From positions 110,596 through 174,595 of the forward strand of contig JAHQRK010000047.1 in the NCBI GenBank assembly GCA_019828595.1: a stretch of 64,000 nucleotides of DNA, in the 5' to 3' direction. Shown here one piece after another: positions 42,208 through 52,364 of this stretch. Source of the DNA: Aphanomyces cochlioides (lineage: Eukaryota; Oomycota; Saprolegniomycetes; Saprolegniales; Verrucalvaceae). The notes below the pieces were generated by a model. The model was given only the letters and a program-made list of their open reading frames with translations, made no database searches and had not been told where the DNA came from. Both the position numbers and the translations under genes were made by a program. Numbering within the stretch: the first letter of the stretch is position 1; each line of letters starts with the position of its first letter.

Positions 42208-42315
42208 CCGGTCATAGCTCAGTTGGTAGAGCGTTTGACTGTAGTGGAAAGTTGTATTGGATTCAGTATGGCTTCAGAAATCAAATGGCCACCGGTTCGA
42301 TTCCGGTTGACCGGA
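42208..42315 (+). tRNA. tRNA-Tyr (GUA), 35-nt intron, array unit d
   Basis: Identical to unit a. Anticodon 42241-42243, intron 42245-42279. Complete after three successive insertions into the same gene. Confidence 0.96.
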
Positions 42316-43403
42316 CTCTCTTTTTCACACTTTCATCTCCTTTCCTTCTCTTACCCTCTTTTTTCCACCTCTCTCTTCATCTTCACGACCTTTACACGTC
42401 CCAACATTTAGATTCATCACATTTACCTACACATACAACAACTACACACTATACAGTCTATTCCAATGCCACACAAATCAAATCTACGCGTTTTCACCAG
42501 CATTCACGCGGCATGAGCCATCATTGCTCTGTCTTGTTTATTTCATGTGCAGGACACATTGGATGCACCCCAAAAGACATTACAATCAAGAGGAATCACA
42601 TTCCCTTACATACGTTGTCGTGCCAGTATTTTTGTCGCTCGTCAATCTCTGACAAAAACTCCTCCACGTAGTAGCATAGAAGTGCCATTTTGAAGGTCCA
42701 GTGAGCATACATGCCCCACAGCTCCTACGTTTGCCTTTCGGATGTCTGTGACGGCTCAGTTCAAAGTAGTTCGGGGTTGACGTTTTAAGTGATGCCTCGC
42801 TAATTCATTGATCGAAATGAACAACACGTTATTTAAACATGGTTGCTTCTTGGAGGATAAAACAGTTTATGTTGGTTGTCCAAAATGAACAGCCTCATAC
42901 TTTCCAACCTCTGAATTGAGGTATAATCCCTTTGCAAAAACAAATCGCAACGACGTTTGGCTTCAACACAGAGAGAGGAGGAAAAAGAGTCTACCAATCG
43001 CACACGCATACATTCCGTTCTTGTTGTGTCGTTGTTTTAGTCACTCATATTTTGGCAAGTCATATATACATTCTTTTTGGGGGGACACAGCACGAAGATT
43101 CATCGTGCTAACTTGGTGCGTGCTGTGTGGCCACGGTGCGACGTTGGTACGGAGACTTCTCTACAACACTGCATGAGGCAGAGCGAAGAGCTTGGTAAAG
43201 GGTAAGAGTGTTTGTAAATAAGAAGGTGGATGGAATGCGATGTTGTAGATGAAATGGCAGAGACGAGTCTCTGAAAATGGGCTGGAAGATAGTGAGGACT
43301 ATAAGAATACAGGGTGTAGGATGTGGTTGATGATGTCAGTTGGTAGTGTATGTAGATGACTAAAATAGTGTGTGAAAGGTCGGTGGCTGGAGGACGAATG
43401 TGT
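42316..43403. repeat. tRNA-Tyr array spacer, unit d
   Basis: Has ACAAATCAAATC near 42474 where most units read ACAAACAAATC, a variant shared only with spacer g, which follows LINE B copy 2. It also has private substitutions near 42448, 43096 and 43336. No gene seen. Confidence 0.85.
42321..42325 (+). terminator. Pol III oligo-T terminator of tRNA-Tyr unit d
   Basis: T5 run six bases past the discriminator. Confidence 0.85.
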
Positions 43404-43511
43404 CCGGTCATAGCTCAGTTGGTAGAGCGTTTGACTGTAGTGGAAAGTTGTATTGGATTCAGTATGTCTTCAGAAATCAAATGGCCACCGGTTCGATTCC
43501 GGTTGACCGGA
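43404..43511 (+). tRNA. tRNA-Tyr (GUA), 35-nt intron, array unit e, uninterrupted
   Basis: Preceded by ordinary spacer, so never visibly hit by a LINE. One intron base differs (T at 43467 where the others have G). Anticodon 43437-43439, intron 43441-43475. The mature tRNA is the same. Confidence 0.96.
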
Positions 43512-44598
43512 CTCTCTTTTTCACACTTTCATCTCCTTTCCTTCTCTTACCCTCTTTTTTCCACCTCTCTCTTCATCTTCACGACCTTTACACGTCCCAA
43601 CATTTAGATTCATCACATTTACCTACACATACAACAACTACACACGATACAGTCTATTCCAATGCCACACAAACAAATCTACGCGTTTTCACCAGCATTC
43701 ACGCGGCATGAGCCATCATTGCTCTGTCTTGTTTATTTCATGTGCAGGACACATTGGATGCACCCCAAAAGACATTACAATCAAGAGGAATCACATTCCC
43801 TTACATACGTTGTCGTGCCAGTATTTTTGTCGCTCGTCAATCTCTGACAAAAACTCCTCCACGTAGTAGCATAGAAGTGCCATTTTGAAGGTCCAGTGAG
43901 CATACATGCCCCACAGCTCCTACGTTTGCCTTTCGGATGTCTGTGACGGCTCAGTTCAAAGTAGTTCGGGGTTGACGTTTTAAGTGATGCCTCGCTAATT
44001 CATTGATCGAAATGAACAACACGTTATTTAAACATGGTTGCTTCTTGGAGGATAAAACAGTTTATGTTGGTTGTCCAAAATGAACAGCCTCATACTTTCC
44101 AACCTCTGAATTGAGGTATAATCCCTTTGCAAAAACAAATCGCAACGACGTTTGGCTTCAACACAGAGAGAGGAGGAAAAAGAGTCTACCAATCGCACAC
44201 GCATACATTCCGTTCTTGTTGTGTCGTTGTTTTAGTCACTCATATTTTGGCAAGTCATATATACATTCTTTTTGGGGGGACACAGCACGAGGATTCATCG
44301 TGCTAACTTGGTGCGTGCTGTGTGGCCACGGTGCGACGTTGGTACGGAGACTTCTCTACAACACTGCATGAGGCAGAGCGAAGAGCTTGGTAAAGGGTAA
44401 GAGTGTTTGTAAATAAGAAGGTGGATGGAATGCGATGTTGTAGATGAAATGGCAGAGACGAGTCTCTGAAAATGGGCTGGAAGATAGTGAGGACTATAAG
44501 AATACAGGGTGTAGGATGTGGTTGATGATGCCAGTTGGTAGTGTATGTAGATGACTAAAATAGTGTGTGAAAGGTCGGTGGCTGGAGGACGTATGTGT
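43512..44598. repeat. tRNA-Tyr array spacer, unit e
   Basis: Standard spacer with the GTAGTAG form. No gene seen. Confidence 0.85.
43517..43521 (+). terminator. Pol III oligo-T terminator of tRNA-Tyr unit e
   Basis: T5 run six bases past the discriminator. Confidence 0.85.
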
Positions 44599-44612
44599 CC
44601 GGTCATAGCTCA
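44599..44612 (+). repeat. Target-site duplication: 14-nt tRNA-Tyr stump, left of first truncated A
   Basis: CCGGTCATAGCTCA after normal spacer. Confidence 0.95.
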
Positions 44613-45086
44613 CTGCAATGGGGAGGTATATTAATAGACTTTCAATATCTACTAATACTAATATTGCCTACTAACGGCTCATCCCACTTCCAAATGCTTC
44701 AGCAGATTTTCTACTTTGGGCTTTGGAGTACAGCGATTTTTGACTTGTTGAATAAATACTTGGGGCTTGTTAATTTGGGGCTGAAGGTTGGAGCGCGAGC
44801 AAAGTCGGGTACTTGGCTACCAGTGGGCGATAGACAGGTTGTCTATGCAAAGTATTGATTGCTGAAATTGCTTCCACTCGTTGAGGGCTGTCAACTTCTT
44901 GGAGGCGAAGCCATCTGCGGATCGATGCATGCCATCGGATGAAGCTGACTTCTTGCCAAATTTCTGGCGGAGGCGGCTCCTTCGATTCGAACTTGGCGGC
45001 GTTGTGCGTTGTCCAAATATAGTGAAGGTTGGAAGCACACAGAAGAGCCCAGAGCACAAACAGTATGTCTTGAAGCTGGCTACCGT
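44613..45086 (-). mobile_element. 5'-truncated LINE A insertion (about 474 bp)
   Basis: The 3' region plus the last roughly 105 codons of ORF2 (44770-45086), cut after CTACC relative to the full copies. Followed by GTCCGG, so the duplication may include two bases upstream of the tRNA. It carries GATTGCTG like the full-length copies. Confidence 0.93.
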
Positions 45087-45100
45087 CCGGTCATAGCTCA
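45087..45100 (+). repeat. Target-site duplication: 14-nt tRNA-Tyr stump between two truncated A copies
   Basis: CCGGTCATAGCTCA shared by the two insertions. The right one is younger. Confidence 0.95.
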
Positions 45101-45535
45101 CTGCAATGGGGAGGTATATTAATAGACTTTCAATATCTACTAATACTAATATTGCCTACTAACGGCTCATCCCACTTCCAAATGCTTCAGCAGATTTTCT
45201 ACTTTGGGCTTTGGAGTACAGCGATTTTTGACTTGTTGAATAAATACTTGGGGCTTGTTAATTTGGGGCTGAAGGTTGGAGCGCGAGCAAAGTCGGGTAC
45301 TTGGCTACCAGTGGGCGATAGACAGGTTGTCTATGCAAAGTATTGATAGCTGAAATTGCTTCCACTCGTTGAGGGCTGTCAACTTCTTGGAGGCGAAGCC
45401 ATCTGCGGATCGATGCATGCCATCGGATGAAGCTGACTTCTTGCCAAATTTCTGGCGGAGGCGGCTCCTTCGATTCGAACTTGGCGGCGTTGTGCGTTGT
45501 CCAAATATAGTGAAGGTTGGAAGCACACAGAAGGT
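45101..45535 (-). mobile_element. 5'-truncated LINE A insertion (about 435 bp)
   Basis: Ends at the same 3' base as all family A copies, but is cut at a different 5' point than its neighbour (after CACACAGAAG). ORF2 remnant at 45258-45535. It has the GATAGCTG variant, so it came from a different source copy than its neighbour. Confidence 0.93.
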
Positions 45536-45643
45536 CCGGTCATAGCTCAGTTGGTAGAGCGTTTGACTGTAGTGGAAAGTTGTATTGGATTCAGTATGGC
45601 TTCAGAAATCAAATGGCCACCGGTTCGATTCCGGTTGACCGGA
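45536..45643 (+). tRNA. tRNA-Tyr (GUA), 35-nt intron, array unit f
   Basis: Identical to unit a. Anticodon 45569-45571, intron 45573-45607. Complete after two truncated insertions. Confidence 0.96.
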
Positions 45644-46729
45644 CTCTCTTTTTCACACTTTCATCTCCTTTCCTTCTCTTACCCTCTTTTTTCCACCTCT
45701 CTCTTCATCTTCACGACCTTTACACGTCCCAACATTTAGATTCATCACATTTACCTACACATACAACAACTACACACGATACAGTCTATTCCAATGCCAC
45801 ACAAACAAATCTACGCGTTTTCACCAGCATTCACGCGGCATGAGCCATCATTGCTCTGTCTTGTTTATTTCATGTGCAGGACACATTGGATGCACCCCAA
45901 AAGACATTACAATCAAGAGGAATCACATTCCCTTACATACGTTGTCGTGCCAGTATTTTTGTCGCTCGTCAATCTCTGACAAAAACTCCTCCACGTAGTA
46001 GCATAGAAGTGCCATTTTGAAGGTCCAGTGAGCATACATGCCCCACAGCTCCTACGTTTGCCTTTCGGATGTCTGTGACGGCTCAGTTCAAAGTAGTTCG
46101 GGGTTGACGTTTTAAGTGATGCCTCGCTAATTCATTGATCGAAATGAACAACACGTTATTTAAACATGGTTGCTTCTTGGAGGATAAAACAGTTTATGTT
46201 GGTTGTCCAAAATGAACAGCCTCATACTTTCCAACCTCTGAATTGAGGTATAATCCCTTTGCAAAAACAAATCGCAACGACGTTTGGCTTCAACACAGAG
46301 AGAGGAGGAAAAAGAGTCTACCAATCGCACACGCATACATTCCGTTCTTGTTGTGTCGTTGTTTTAGTCACTCATATTTTGGCAAGTCATATATACATTC
46401 TTTTGGGGGGACACAGCACGAGGATTCATCGTGCTAACTTGGTGCGTGCTGTGTGGCCACGGTGCGGCGTTGGTACGGAGACTTCTCTACAACACTGCAT
46501 GAGGCAGAGCGAAGAGCTTGGTAAAGGGTAAGAGTGTTTGTAAATAAGAAGGTGGATGGAATGCGATGTTGTAGATGAAATGGCAGAGACGAGTCTCTGA
46601 AAATGGGCTGGAAGATAGTGAGGACTATAAGAATACAGGGTGTAGGATGTGGTTGATGATGCCAGTTGGTAGTGTATGTAGATGACTAAAATAGTGTGTG
46701 AAAGGTCGGTGGCTGGAGGACGTATGTGT
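45644..46729. repeat. tRNA-Tyr array spacer, unit f
   Basis: Standard spacer, with a T-run one base shorter near 46400 and a private G near 46467. No gene seen. Confidence 0.85.
45649..45653 (+). terminator. Pol III oligo-T terminator of tRNA-Tyr unit f
   Basis: T5 run six bases past the discriminator. Confidence 0.85.
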
Positions 46730-46743
46730 CCGGTCATAGCTCA
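46730..46743 (+). repeat. Target-site duplication: 14-nt tRNA-Tyr stump, left of LINE B copy 2
   Basis: CCGGTCATAGCTCA after normal spacer. Partner is the tRNA start at 54874. Confidence 0.95.
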
Positions 46744-46821
46744 ATGTCAATGGGGAGTCTATTTGTAGTTAATGTAAACTACAAACTAATATTGCCCGAA
46801 GGCTCATCCCATTTCCAACTG

Positions 46822-48036
46822 CTAGGCTGAATTGGAAATCAATTTGGCTTTTCGTTTTCTTGATTCGCTTCGACGTTGGGACTTCGATTTCTTCGGTGTT
46901 TGTAAGCTAACACGGCGAATATGTCGGATAAAACTGACTCTTGGCATCTGACCCAGGGGGTATACATTTTCATTGTCTTGGATCATACATAGACTTCGGT
47001 CTATGCAGCGCTTGTATCGCTTGGCGAGGACCCAGCAATGGGATGTTGAATCAGTGACAGAAACAACCAAGAATTCTCCGTCAGGCTCATCCAATATCGC
47101 TCTACAGATATCACGAATTGGATCACCCACCGATTGCTTGAGCAGTTGACGGGAGAATATGGCGTCGTTGTAGTGGAATCCATGTGTGTATGCCAGCTTG
47201 AGAAAATCATGCATCTTGGAAGGGGGAATGCCCGCGTCTTGAGGAACTCCATGGGCCTCTTTGAAACCCGAAATGACTTCTTCGCTGAGCTCAAAATTGG
47301 AGACATTCAAATTGGTAGCAACGATTCGGATTGCAGCCGCAAGACAAGATTTGTCACTGTTGTTGCCAATTTCTAGCCACAGAGGATCCATCGCTCGAAA
47401 TTCAGCAAGCGTTGGGGCGAGACCAGTGTTCGTGAGGAAGTGGGCTCCAGCTTGTCGCCATCGTTGGTACATCGCCACGGCTTCTTGACACCCGCTGAGG
47501 TCTTTTTCGTCGAACCAGTCTTTGTCGAGTCCATCCGGGCGTTGAAACTTCCAGTTGACTTGGTATTGAATAGTTGAAATTCGATTTCGCATTGATGCCA
47601 CTTCGCGGTGGTCATCGATAAACAACACTTCATCGATGTCATCATCGTCGGTTGGAATTCGCAGAGTGCGTGGGCGGTTGGTTGGGGCATCAGCCGTTGT
47701 CGCATTCGTTTGTGGCCTGGCTGGAACAGAAACATCGTCCAATAGATCCATGAGGGATGGTAGCGGAGATCCATTGTCATTGCCCAAGGGGTCAAATTCG
47801 CGGGTGCTCGAGTTCAAAATGGACATATCAGGAGTAAATTGGTGTTCTTCAGTTGTAACTGGACTTGAAGGACGAGTGTCGGATGATTGCGTCATAGGTA
47901 CAGAAATCTCAACTCCATCCACTCCCTCAAGAGTAATCCCTGGAGACATCGAGCTCCCCACACCTCGTGTAGTTATGGGTCTCGACGTCTGCGCGGGGAG
48001 TACGCTATCGGCAGTGAAAATCGTTGAAGCTTCCAT
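46822..48036 (-). CDS. LINE B copy 2 ORF3: chromodomain plus cysteine-peptidase-like protein
   Basis: Identical in sequence to ORF3 of copy 1 (ATG at 48034-48036, 404 aa; frame open to 48198). Chromodomain-like segment, candidate Cys/His/Asp-Asn residues and basic tail all present. Conservation of this frame while ORF2 is broken suggests it is, or recently was, under selection, but the copies are too similar to measure that. Confidence 0.75.
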   Translation of the reverse strand: MEASTIFTADSVLPAQTSRPITTRGVGSSMSPGITLEGVDGVEISVPMTQSSDTRPSSPVTTEEHQFTPDMSILNSSTREFDPLGNDNGSPLPSLMDLLDDVSVPARPQTNATTADAPTNRPRTLRIPTDDDDIDEVLFIDDHREVASMRNRISTIQYQVNWKFQRPDGLDKDWFDEKDLSGCQEAVAMYQRWRQAGAHFLTNTGLAPTLAEFRAMDPLWLEIGNNSDKSCLAAAIRIVATNLNVSNFELSEEVISGFKEAHGVPQDAGIPPSKMHDFLKLAYTHGFHYNDAIFSRQLLKQSVGDPIRDICRAILDEPDGEFLVVSVTDSTSHCWVLAKRYKRCIDRSLCMIQDNENVYPLGQMPRVSFIRHIRRVSLQTPKKSKSQRRSESRKRKAKLISNSA

Positions 48037-48249
48037 TGTTGTTGTCTTGGGTAAAATCAAAAGTGAGTCTTGGAGAATTGTTTTGAGATTCTCACTGAAC
48101 TTATTCTCAGTTGCGACACTTGAGTCAGGCACGATTTGATTGGGCAGTGAAATGTTTTGCGCGGATCGTGAGTGATGGTCGCCAGGATTCCCAATCAAAA
48201 ATTCAGCTGGGATACCAAGTCAAGAATACAGCTGGGGCTTGTAATCAAA

Positions 48250-51200
48250 TTACTGGTGTTCAACTCGAAAAGACATGGGATATTTTTCGAATAGCTCGTT
48301 GTATCCAGCTTGAGAGAAAAGGACTGAGACCGCTTCGATGATGTTTCGATAGTCGAAGTCGTCAGGCGAGAGCAAACGAATTGTTCGCCTGATGGAAGCT
48401 GTCCAACTGACAAATATAATCTCGTTCCATAGTAAAATCGGTAGAGGCCTTTTGCCATCGAACTTGGTTGCATTTCTTTGAGTCCATAAGGAGTACGTGA
48501 TGGAAGCACAAAGGAGGGACCATAATTTGAATAATGCGTCATGCAGGTGTTTTCCTCGCGTATTGGTCTTGAAGCGACTGATATTCGTGGTGGTTGCCCA
48601 ATCAAACTTAACACCATAAGCTCTCCATGCTCGCTCTTGGAACATCCAAACTTGATGTACATGATGACATGTATGGAAGGCATGATGAAAAGTCTCAACA
48701 TCCGAGCAATCTTCATAGACACAACAAATAGCGTCAGGGTTTTGGATCTGCATATAGGAAAACCTCGAGTTGACGGGTAACATCTTCATGTGCAATCGAA
48801 ACCATACATCGCCTTGAACAGGTGGAGGTAGATTACACACAGTACGAATGAGACGGATATACTTTGCTATGTCTTTGTCAGTTCTTGTCGTAGTCTTCAT
48901 AGGATGTATAGCTTCAGTCTGGGGGGCGTGGTAAGCTAAATGCACCACGTTTTTCTTGGGCCACGACTCGAAAGGTAAATCAGCATCCTTGATTCTGGCT
49001 GTAAACGGATGTTGACAAGTCGGGACATTAGGCAGTGGCGACCCTTGCCGAATGTCAAACGATCGAACAACTTTGTCGAAGATTCGTGTGAGTTGATTGT
49101 AAATGTCGGTTGTGCGGGGCAATGTGGCAAAGTCCATGACTCCGTCCTGGTTTAGACAAACTTGGGCAGCTGGATTGTTCGACGACATTCGGTTCACGAA
49201 CATGGTCTCTGTTGGCCAAGCGCCATGTGGGGTCAGGAAATCCTTCAGGCATCTGAGACCATTTTTGGCCCCGTGGCGGCACCAGAGACGCATGTCTTCA
49301 TCTTTCACGACATTTGCTAACATCTTAGCAGAGCCGAAGTGCATTGCGTCGTAGGCTGTGAGCCATACCGGGAGGTTCAGTACCGTGTCGAGATTTGGAG
49401 GCACGCCGATTCGCTTACTCATGTCTGTGGCTGACCAATGTTTCCAAGTATCAAGCCACAGTGGATGGAGCTCGCGAAGCAAAAGCCACTTGGAGCTTGC
49501 ATTTGGGTAGTATGAAAGAAAATCGAATGGGTGACTGTCTCGGAATAACTGATGTATTGTGCGGCTAAATTGTCGCTGTACAAGTTTCTTCCACACCAGG
49601 ATTTCACCAGGAGAATCGGCAGACATAAAGAGCTGTAAACGAAGAAGGCGTTGTGTTCGCAGCCTCGATGCAATGTGGGGGATTCCCAAGCCTAAAGGCT
49701 TGTCGTACTGCCACCTTCTATGGATTGAGGGACGGTAACTCTCATCGAGCTGGGTCTTGCGGCAAAGTATGAACTTGTTTAACATTTGTTGCCACGTAAC
49801 GACCATAGCAGGAGGCACAGGTACAACGGCTGTTACATGCCACAACATAGATAGCAACATCGTGGAGGCAATAAGCTTTCGGCCCTGCAATGTCCTTGCT
49901 CGTTTACCCCATAGTTGAAAGGACGAGATGAATTTGTCGTTGAGTTTTTGAAGTTGGGAGTCAGCCGAAAGTCGATGGCCAAAGAGAATACCAAGATATT
50001 TCGTACACTGACCAGTTGGTACGATATTGAGCAAACCATCTGCTTCGATGTCTTCTTGATCGAGATGGTCGTTGAGAACCAAGGTCATGCACTTGGAACG
50101 ATTCAGACGGGCCCCTGAAGCCGTGCAAAACTCTTCCACAATTGCCATTTGCTCCACAGCAGATTGCAGCGAGTTTGATAACAACGTCGAGTCGTCGGCA
50201 AAGAATATACTCGTAATAACTGAGTCGTGGGGAGAGCGATTCCAAGATGTGGGGACGCTCGGAGCATCTCACCAAGAGGTTCTAGGTATAGGACGAACAG
50301 TAGGCATGATAAAGGACAGCCTTGTTTGACGCCTCGGGTAGGTCGGATCTTAGGGCCAAGCTCGCCATTGAAGATGATCTGGACCAAAGGTGAGTCGTAC
50401 AAAAGAGCTACCCACGCAATGAAACCATCACCAGTGTTGACTTCTCTCAGCACATCAAGCATAAATTCTCGATCCACCATGTCGTACGCTTTCGAAAAGT
50501 CAAGGAATGTTGCATAGTAGTCGTGATCTTCGTTGGTGCAAAACGTTTGCAAAGTTTGCACAAGCAGGACGTGGTCATGCAGCCGTCGTCCTGGGACAAA
50601 GCCAGCTTGACTTGGGTGAATGAGATGAGGAGCTACTGTAGCCAGGCGATAAGCGAGGGCACGGGATAGTATCTTCACCTCCACTGACATGAGTGCAATA
50701 GGTCGGTAGTTTCCAGGATCGCCTCGATCACCAGCTTTGAAGAGCAGAGCCACAGCACTACGCCTTTGTTGAAGGAGTAGTTTACCGTGGTGGTGAAGTT
50801 GGTAGTTGAAGACCCTGACCAGGATTTCGGAGAAAGCCTCGGGTGCTACTTGGAAGAAGGCCGCTGGCCATCCATCAGGACCAGGAGACTTGTTTGGACT
50901 CATTGTCTTGAGAGCACTACACAGCTCGGCTGCTGTGATAGGTCTGTCTAGCTCCTCGCGTTGCTCATCATTGAGTTTGCGGGAGATAAACCGTATGACA
51001 GCCCTCCGCCTCGCCCGGTTTAGCCGAGGTTGTTCGCCACGAGTGGTAGTCATTATTGCCTTCCAATGGGCAGTGAATCTCTCTTTGATAGTGGTAGGAT
51101 CAGACACGGGAATGCCATCGACGTTGACCGTCGTGATAGGAACCTTGAGTCCTTGTGGCCTTCGAAAGAAGTGGCTCGTACCGCGTTCGTTGACATTTGC

Positions 51201-52364
51201 ATGAAAATCGAATTGCTGATCCATGCGGTATTGGCGATATTCGATTCTTGCGTTTTCCAGCGCCAACCGAGTAGCATCAACGGCAGCCTCGTCGAGCAAG
51301 CCAGCTTCGTATGATCGTTGTGCAGATATATGTCTCAGTTTTAGGCTTTTGAGCTCGTGTTGCATGGATTGGAGGTGGTGGCGATGACATTGTTGTAAAC
51401 GTCGTTTGATTCGCTTAAGCCACCCATACCAGACGGCTCCCATGTTTGTCGATTCGTCCGCACGCATCTCAGAGAGGAGGTGTGATGCCTCTTCTCGTAT
51501 GGCTTTGATGACGAGCGGGTCTTTGAGTAGCTCTCTCGGCAGCCTCCAGTAGCCACGGGTCGTGGGTGTATGACTTGTAGAGAGAACGACAGTGTGCTCC
51601 AAGTGATCTCCGGCAAAGCTGTTAGTGGCATATTTTGAGCTTTGGTAGGATTGGGCAACTAAATCTTGGTCAATGAACCAGTAGTCCAGACGATTGCTTC
51701 GTCCTGGACCGCTTGCCAGTCTTTCGTGAGGGTGGTGTAGGCGCCACGCGTCGATGACTCCTAGTTGTGACAGCCAGGCAAGACATTCGACTTTTCCAAA
51801 GGTGTGATCTTGCCGTGGTTTGGAAGCATCGAGGTGTTCGTTGACAGGAAGGTTAAAATCTCCCCCAACCAGGTGTACACTGTTAGCTTCAAAAGCGCGA
51901 GGGAGACTGTCAAAGAAACTAGCCCGATGTTGAGGGGTAACTGGCGCGTAAATGTTGTGGATGTAGACTGGGGTTTCATCCCAGTACGTTTTGATCACAA
52001 TATAACGGCCAGGGATATCGTGTTGTGATAAGTGCACCAGGCTTGAGAATCCAGGCATCGATTCGTGAAAGTATGATGCAACGCCACATCGACGGTTGTT
52101 CAAATTGTCCGTGCGGGTTGTTCGTAAGTCGTTGGTAAAAAGTTTGTACTTGCTAACACCCACTTCGTTGTCGAGGTGAGTGTGGAAAGTGTCAAGATGT
52201 TTTGCGTTGTTGAGTTTCGTTTCTTGAAAGAGAACAGCTTGTGTCGGTTTCCGAAGACGCCGTGCAACAAGATGTCCGTTTTCTTTCAGCCCATTGAGGT
52301 TGCTCGTCGTCACTTCAAGTATGGGGAGCTTGACAAAATGACCAGCCGCGACCACTTTAGCCAC
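48250..52364 (-). pseudogene. LINE B copy 2 ORF2, endonuclease/reverse transcriptase with internal -1 frame break
   Basis: As copy 1: endonuclease and early RT in the frame 52364-50103, FADD and zinc site in the frame ending 48250. The break is at the G-run near 50229-50232. A few substitutions separate it from copy 1, such as FHANVNERG for FHANINERG and ERAWRAYG for ERAWSAYG. No ATG start. Confidence 0.85.
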
